Below are positions 59,301-64,000 of a stretch of DNA of 64,000 bases, piece by piece. The translations under genes were made by a program, and so were the position numbers. The stretch covers positions 19,223,471 to 19,287,470 of the forward strand of contig NC_064037.1 of NCBI RefSeq assembly GCF_932526225.1, given 5' to 3'. The notes below the pieces were generated by a model. The model made no database searches. It was given only the letters and a program-made list of their open reading frames with translations, and was not told the DNA's origin. Source of the DNA: Nematostella vectensis (Eukaryota > Cnidaria > Anthozoa > Actiniaria > Edwardsiidae). The number at the start of each line of letters is the position of its first letter. The first letter of the stretch is position 1.

Positions 59301-60073
59301 TTAATTATTAATTATTATTATTAATGTTTAATTATTAATTATTAATTATTATTAATTGTTATTGATGAATATTTCTTAATTATTTTTAATTATTAATGAT
59401 TAATTATTGTAAGTTTTTTATTATTAATTATTAATTATTATTAATTATTTTAAATTATTAATTATTGATAACTATTAATCATTATTAATTATTCTTTATT
59501 ATTAATTATCAATTATTATATATTAGTTTTTATTAATTATCCTTACTTAATATTAATTTATTATTATTAATTACTAATTATTAATCTTTATTGTTAATTA
59601 TTATTATAAATTATTATCATCATTATTATTATTATTATTACTATTAATTATTAATTATTATTTTAAATTATTATTATTAGAAATTATTATTATTATTAAT
59701 TATTGTTATTACTAATAATTATTACCATTTTTTTTTATTAATTATTTTTAATCATTATAATTATTCATTAATTTTTAATTATTATTAATGATTATTATTA
59801 GAAATTGTTATAAATATTTTTAATTGTTATTATTTTATTATTGTAAATTATTATTATTATTATTAATTATTAATTATTATTATTTTTATTAATTTGGTAT
59901 TATTAATAATTTTTATCATTATTTTTTATTATTAATTATTAATTATTACAATTATTAATTAATGACCATTATTAATTTATTTTTATTACTATTAATTAAT
60001 TTTTAATTATTATTTATTATTATTATTATAAATTCTTATTATTGTTTATTATTATTATTGTTAATTATTATTA

Positions 60074-60104
<31 letters not shown>

Positions 60105-60747
60105 AGTATTATCAATTATTATTAATTATTACTAATAACAAATGTTTAATTATTATTATTATTATTAATTATTGTTAGTTTTATCAATTATTATTAATTA
60201 TTACTAATAACAAATGTTTAATTATTATTAATTTATTATTACCAGTAATTAATGTTTAATAATTATTATTATTATTATTATTTATTAATGTTTAATTATT
60301 TATTATTATTATTATTGTTTTTATTAATTATTAATTATTATCAATTATTTTAAATTATTTTTTATTAATAACAAATGTTTAATTATTATTAATTGATTAT
60401 ACCAGTAATTAATGTTTAATTATTATTATTATTCTTATTATTTATTAATGTTTAATTATTAATTATTATTATTATTATTATTGTTTTTATTAATTATTAA
60501 TTATTATCAATTATTTTAAATTATTATTTATTAATAACTATTAATCATTATTAATTATTTATTATTATTAATTATTAATTACTAATTATTAATCTTAATT
60601 ATTAATTATTATTATTATTTATTATGATTATTAATTATTATTGTTAATTATGATTATTAATTATTATTTATTATTATTATTAAATATTATTGTTTATTAT
60701 TATTTTTATTAATTTTTATTACTATTAATTATTATTATTGTTTATTA

Positions 60748-60778
<31 letters not shown>

Positions 60779-61020
60779 ATTACTATTTATTATTATTATT
60801 AATGATTATTATTGATTATTAGTATTGATTAATGATTATTATTAATTAATTATTACTATTGATTAATTATTATTGATTATTATAATTATTATTAATGATT
60901 TTTATTAATTAATTGTTATTAGTTAATTTTTAATTAGTATTATTATTAATTATTATTATATTATTAGTATTATTATTATTATTACTATTATTATTGTTAT
61001 TATTATTATTATTATTATTA

Positions 61021-61060
<40 letters not shown>

Positions 61061-61148
61061 CATTATTATTATTATTATTATAACTAATTTTTAATTATTA
61101 TTTATTATTATTATTATAAATTCTTATTATTGTTTATTAATATTATTA

Positions 61149-61197
<49 letters not shown>

Positions 61198-61325
61198 TTA
61201 TCAATTATTATCATGTATTACTATTAATTAATGTTTAATTATCATTAATTAATCAATTATTATTAATTATAAAGTACCAATTATTAATCTTTATTATTAA
61301 TTATTATTATTAATTATTATAATGT
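59261..61325. repeat. Two kilobases of TTA/TTAAT simple sequence
   Basis: Almost only A and T, built from tta, ttaa and ttaatta words with occasional G or C, and local repeats such as ctaataacaaatgtttaattatt (twice near 60130-60230). I see no gene. It sits where the short TTA tail lies in other modules. Confidence 0.9.
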
Positions 61326-61590
61326 ACCCATATTACCTAGCTCTCGAAACCCTGCACCCGTTTCAACCATCCTGCACCTCCTAGACCAAGCCATTAATAC
61401 CCTGTACCCCTGTGTACCCACTCATTAATAACTTGCACCCCTATGACCGTTCTTGATATCATTGACCCTTATTACCATTTCTTGAAACCTAGTACCCTTT
61501 GACCAACTCTTGTTACCCTGTACACATGTCAAATCACCCACAAACTCACTTATCTCAACGTCCCCTTAACACCCTGAAAAAATCTCAAGT
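61326..61590 (-). repeat. C-rich arm, diverged
   Basis: Same arm as at 5839-6106, with several small deletions. Confidence 0.8.
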
Positions 61591-61596
61591 TGATCT

Positions 61597-61812
61597 TACC
61601 TGGATTCGAACAAGAGTTTGAGAAGCAAAGCCGTACCACTGAGCTATCGCGCCACTCTCTTGAAAACTAGAAGTAACTACCGTATAGCCTTGTTTACAAA
61701 GCCTTATAAGGTATAGAGTAGTTTTTCCTTGATATTTCGAGGGTGGCGCTATGGCTCAGTGGTACGGGCTTCGCTTCTCAAGCAAACGGGCCAGGGTTCG
61801 AATCCAGGTAAG
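61597..61812. repeat. tRNA-like inverted pair (61597-61653 minus, internally deleted; 61745-61812 plus)
   Basis: The minus copy has lost about nine bases between the B box and the anticodon region. The plus copy is full length. Confidence 0.5.
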
Positions 61813-62175
61813 ATAAACTAGAGACTTTTTCAGGGGTGTTAAAGGTAAGGACGATGGTATTAGGGGGTGGGTGCACAGGGGTACAGGATATGAACGGCAG
61901 AATCACAGGGGTGCAAGTTGGTAAGCGCTTGGTTGTACCCACTCATTCATAACTTGCACCCCTATGACCTAGTTCTTGATATCATTGACCCTTATTACCA
62001 TTTCTTGAAACCCTGTACCCCTTTGACCAACTCTTGTTACCCTGTTCACTTGTCAACTCACTTACAAACCACTTATCTTAACGTCCCCTTACGTCCCTTT
62101 ACACCCCTGTTGATCTGACCTGGATTCGAACCCCGGCTCTCTTGTTTGAGAAGGGAAGCCTGTGTACCACTGAGC
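61813..62175. repeat. Rearranged module remnant with truncated tRNA-like end (62117-62175 minus)
   Basis: The plus-strand minisatellite start runs to ggtaagcgcttggt at about 61934 and is fused directly to the C-rich arm, so the TTA tract and most monomers are deleted. The last tRNA-like copy breaks at ccactgagc, about 62175. This is the last trace of the family in the window. Confidence 0.7.
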
Positions 62176-62647
62176 ATCCTTAGGGTCGAGATCTTGCTGT
62201 CCGTTTCGTAGGAAAGTGCGCTCGCCATGGCGACGAGTCCTCGATCGTAGTTCGCGACCGTGAAGAAGCTGCTTATCTGACAAACCTCCTTGTGGGCACG
62301 TACCACTTATTAACTTAGCATGCCGACGAGGCTCATCTGATCTAAAGACGGTGTCCGACGCTCACAAAATGGTACCATATCAAGGCCAATCCGCCTGGGG
62401 CGGATTGCTCGCGAAGACGTCCTCCGGGTGTGTGCACAGATGCCACAAACTTATAGGCGGTGCCCAGTGGAGCCTCACGGTATGCTCGAGGAGTGGGAAC
62501 ATCCGCTGGTTCGAGTCCGACTACCGCTGCCTATGTGAAGACCTGCGGAAAGCCGTACAGTACATGCGACGGCCTGCTCTCCAGGCTCAACTATCCAAAC
62601 TGCGAGACGTCTTATCATAGACCACAGCTTAGAGTGCTGCATCACGA
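62176..62647. other. GC-richer unrecognised sequence
   Basis: Composition changes sharply from the AT-rich repeats to roughly balanced GC with many CG words. Frames at 62351-62620 (+) and in antisense overlap each other and none is recognisable. A tRNA-like B box (ggttcgagtcc) at about 62510 lacks a convincing fold. Confidence 0.4.
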
Positions 62648-63091
62648 ATGCTGTACACACCTAACCCTACGCCCAGTGAAGAACTCATCATAGCGCGAAT
62701 CAAGCGATACGCTATAGACTACAAGCAGAAGGGTCGCACAAAGTATACGGGATCGCACTACGTTCTAACGGTAGACCACGTAGTCGTCATGATTGCTGAC
62801 GCGATAAAGAAGTGCACGGCCTGTGGCACTCAGCTTCTGTTTCAGGGATACACCAAGAGCCAATGCTTCAGTATCGAAAGGCTGGACGACAGTCAGGAAT
62901 GTACAAGTGGAATGTCAGACTCACGTCCTGTTTCAATACATTGCCGACACATAATGGCGGCGAAGCGCATGTCCGACGAAGAACTCACATGGCCTAAAGT
63001 CCTCATTGTTGATGACGTGCTGGTTGATTACAAAAGCATGGTTGATGACAAAGCTCCTAACAGACCACGGGGTGGAGGTCTAACGGGCTGA
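62648..63091 (+). pseudogene. HNH-endonuclease-like gene remnant
   Basis: The frame reads a helical N-terminal part (EELIIARIKRYAIDYKQKGR), then C-x2-C-G, an aromatic spacer, and FSIERLDDSQ. It then leaves the expected pattern; the next frame gives NVRLTSCF, and the first frame resumes with HIMAAKRMSDEEL. This order (C..CG, SIERLD, NVRL..C) is that of small HNH nucleases seen in phages and large DNA viruses and as mobile genes. Two nearby compensating one-base shifts and the loss of the His and second Cys pair suggest it is dead. Family identification rests on motif order only. Confidence 0.5.
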
Positions 63092-63181
63092 GCCAGGTCC
63101 AGTCTCCAACAGGCGGTTGCCGTTTGCTCAGGTAGTGCCGAGGCGGTCTTTCTGACGTCGGTAGGCCCTCGGAAAACGACA

Positions 63182-63700
63182 TTACGAATCTCTTAACGCA
63201 CTCGCTGTCTGCGTGCCACAACTCGAGGCTTCGGTTAGCAATGTCACCAAAGCCAACGACACCTTCGGTGTCATCGACTTGTCTAGCTTAGCAGCGACTG
63301 CTACCTCGTGCATAGCACTCCACAACCGGTCTGCAATACGCGCAGTATGGAAAAGGGCCGCCAGATCTAAATCACAGCGAGCGGCTTTATGCCATCTTGC
63401 CGTACTTTGCGCTTGCCAATCGAAGATTTTTTTCGCCGCTGTTGGTAGCGTCCATATGTTGGTATTTTTCGAGTGCCTTGTCGTGCCTCTTCTTCTCAGC
63501 TAACGCAGGGCTCTCATCGTTCGGCAGGAACTTCAAAGCGACGCAAAGGCGGATGCAAAGCATCCGCAATTGCTGACAACATTTTTGCGTAGTTCATGGC
63601 GTTCGCGGTGAAGTCTTCGCGCCAAACCTTGCGCCCAATCCAGCCAATACCGGTGATTGGTGATGGTCTGTGTAATCTTGCTTTGCTGCGTCTTCGACAT
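63182..63700 (-). pseudogene. Unrecognised broken gene with three frame changes
   Basis: From ATG at 63700 (MSKTQQSKITQTIT) the most protein-like reading passes through three frames to a TAA at 63184-63182: GIGWIGRKVWRED in the second, then ALAEKKRHDKALEKYQ in the third, then a helical Ala/Leu-rich end (DLDLAALFHTARIADRLW) back in the first. All shifts are in the same direction and total three bases. I recognise no family. It may be a decayed gene or an over-reading of GC-rich DNA, in which open frames are common. Confidence 0.3.
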
Positions 63701-64000
63701 TGCGATGCACCAACGTACGGATATGGAGTGGGCTCTCGTGATAAAATGTCTGCTTATCCCATGGCTAACAATCGTGGTTTTATTGTCCGGGTCGGCCCGC
63801 CGGAACGGCGAGCGGTGGTTGCTGTGCATTCGTGGGCGAGTCACGTGAGTCACGTCGTCGGTACATTCGGCCTACGTGTGTGTGTAGGCCGATCAATGAC
63901 ACTAGAAGACCAGCGACCCCGATAACCGAGCTGGCCGACAAAGCAGAGTTGCTTTCCGGGACTGGTGTGCGTTGAGTCGCCGGTCGCTAGCGAGTCGCAG
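63701..64000. other. GC-rich sequence to window end, nothing assigned
   Basis: Short overlapping frames on both strands. I see no motif or repeat that identifies it. Confidence 0.4.

Noticed and set aside
62460-62535. Possible class II tRNA around ggttcgagtcc
   Set aside because: The B box fits and a short GGCGGT/ACCGCT stem exists, but the A box is poor and no anticodon arm forms. An 11-base match can occur by chance in this window.

Overview
The window reads as repeat-rich, non-coding DNA of an animal genome. The evidence is GT-AG introns, a Ty3/gypsy retroelement, a THAP-domain gene remnant, and a gene with the zinc-coordinating domain otherwise found at the P2X7 receptor C-terminus. A marine invertebrate, plausibly a cnidarian, is my inference. 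No complete ordinary host gene is certain.

Layout. (1) 1-3561, minus strand: the 5' part of a Ty3/gypsy element. It has a short LTR and one uninterrupted gag-pol frame of at least 1126 codons that runs off the left edge. (2) 3601-44210: a tandem array of nine full units and one partial unit, about 4.38 kb each and nearly identical. Each unit carries an AT-rich part, a cluster of ACTCC/GGAGT hairpin motifs, two blocks of a G-rich 61-bp minisatellite, (TTA)n tracts, and a head-to-head pair of tRNA-like sequences in a large imperfect palindrome. Two unit variants (V and W) alternate as V W V W W V W W W. (3) 44211-47335: small repeats (a CCTAAGA inverted repeat, a second ACTCC cluster, a duplicated C-rich block), then another copy of the minisatellite family. 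(4) 47336-50911: a DNA transposon-like insertion with 18-bp terminal inverted repeats and a TTAA target duplication, inside a minisatellite/tRNA-like element. It carries two convergent genes: a P2X7-type zinc-domain gene (+) and a decayed THAP/zinc-knuckle gene (-). (5) 50916-54853: the rest of the interrupted element, then mostly unique DNA with weak evidence for a spliced gene and some hairpin repeats. (6) 54854-62175: diverged copies of the minisatellite/tRNA-like family, separated by kilobases of TTA-type simple sequence. (7) 62176-64000: an abrupt change to GC-richer sequence with two broken genes, an HNH-endonuclease-like one (+) and an unrecognised one (-).

The minisatellite family looks like one repeated module: tRNA-like head, 61-bp G-rich repeats, TTA-rich tail. 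Copies lie head-to-head at the tRNA ends and tail-to-tail at the TTA ends. The array amplified a segment containing two such junctions. The other interesting object is the TTAA-flanked element, which suggests that P2X7-type domain genes travel on a transposon together with a THAP protein. Many short open frames in the array are only incidental readings of AT-rich or C-rich repeats and are not annotated as genes.
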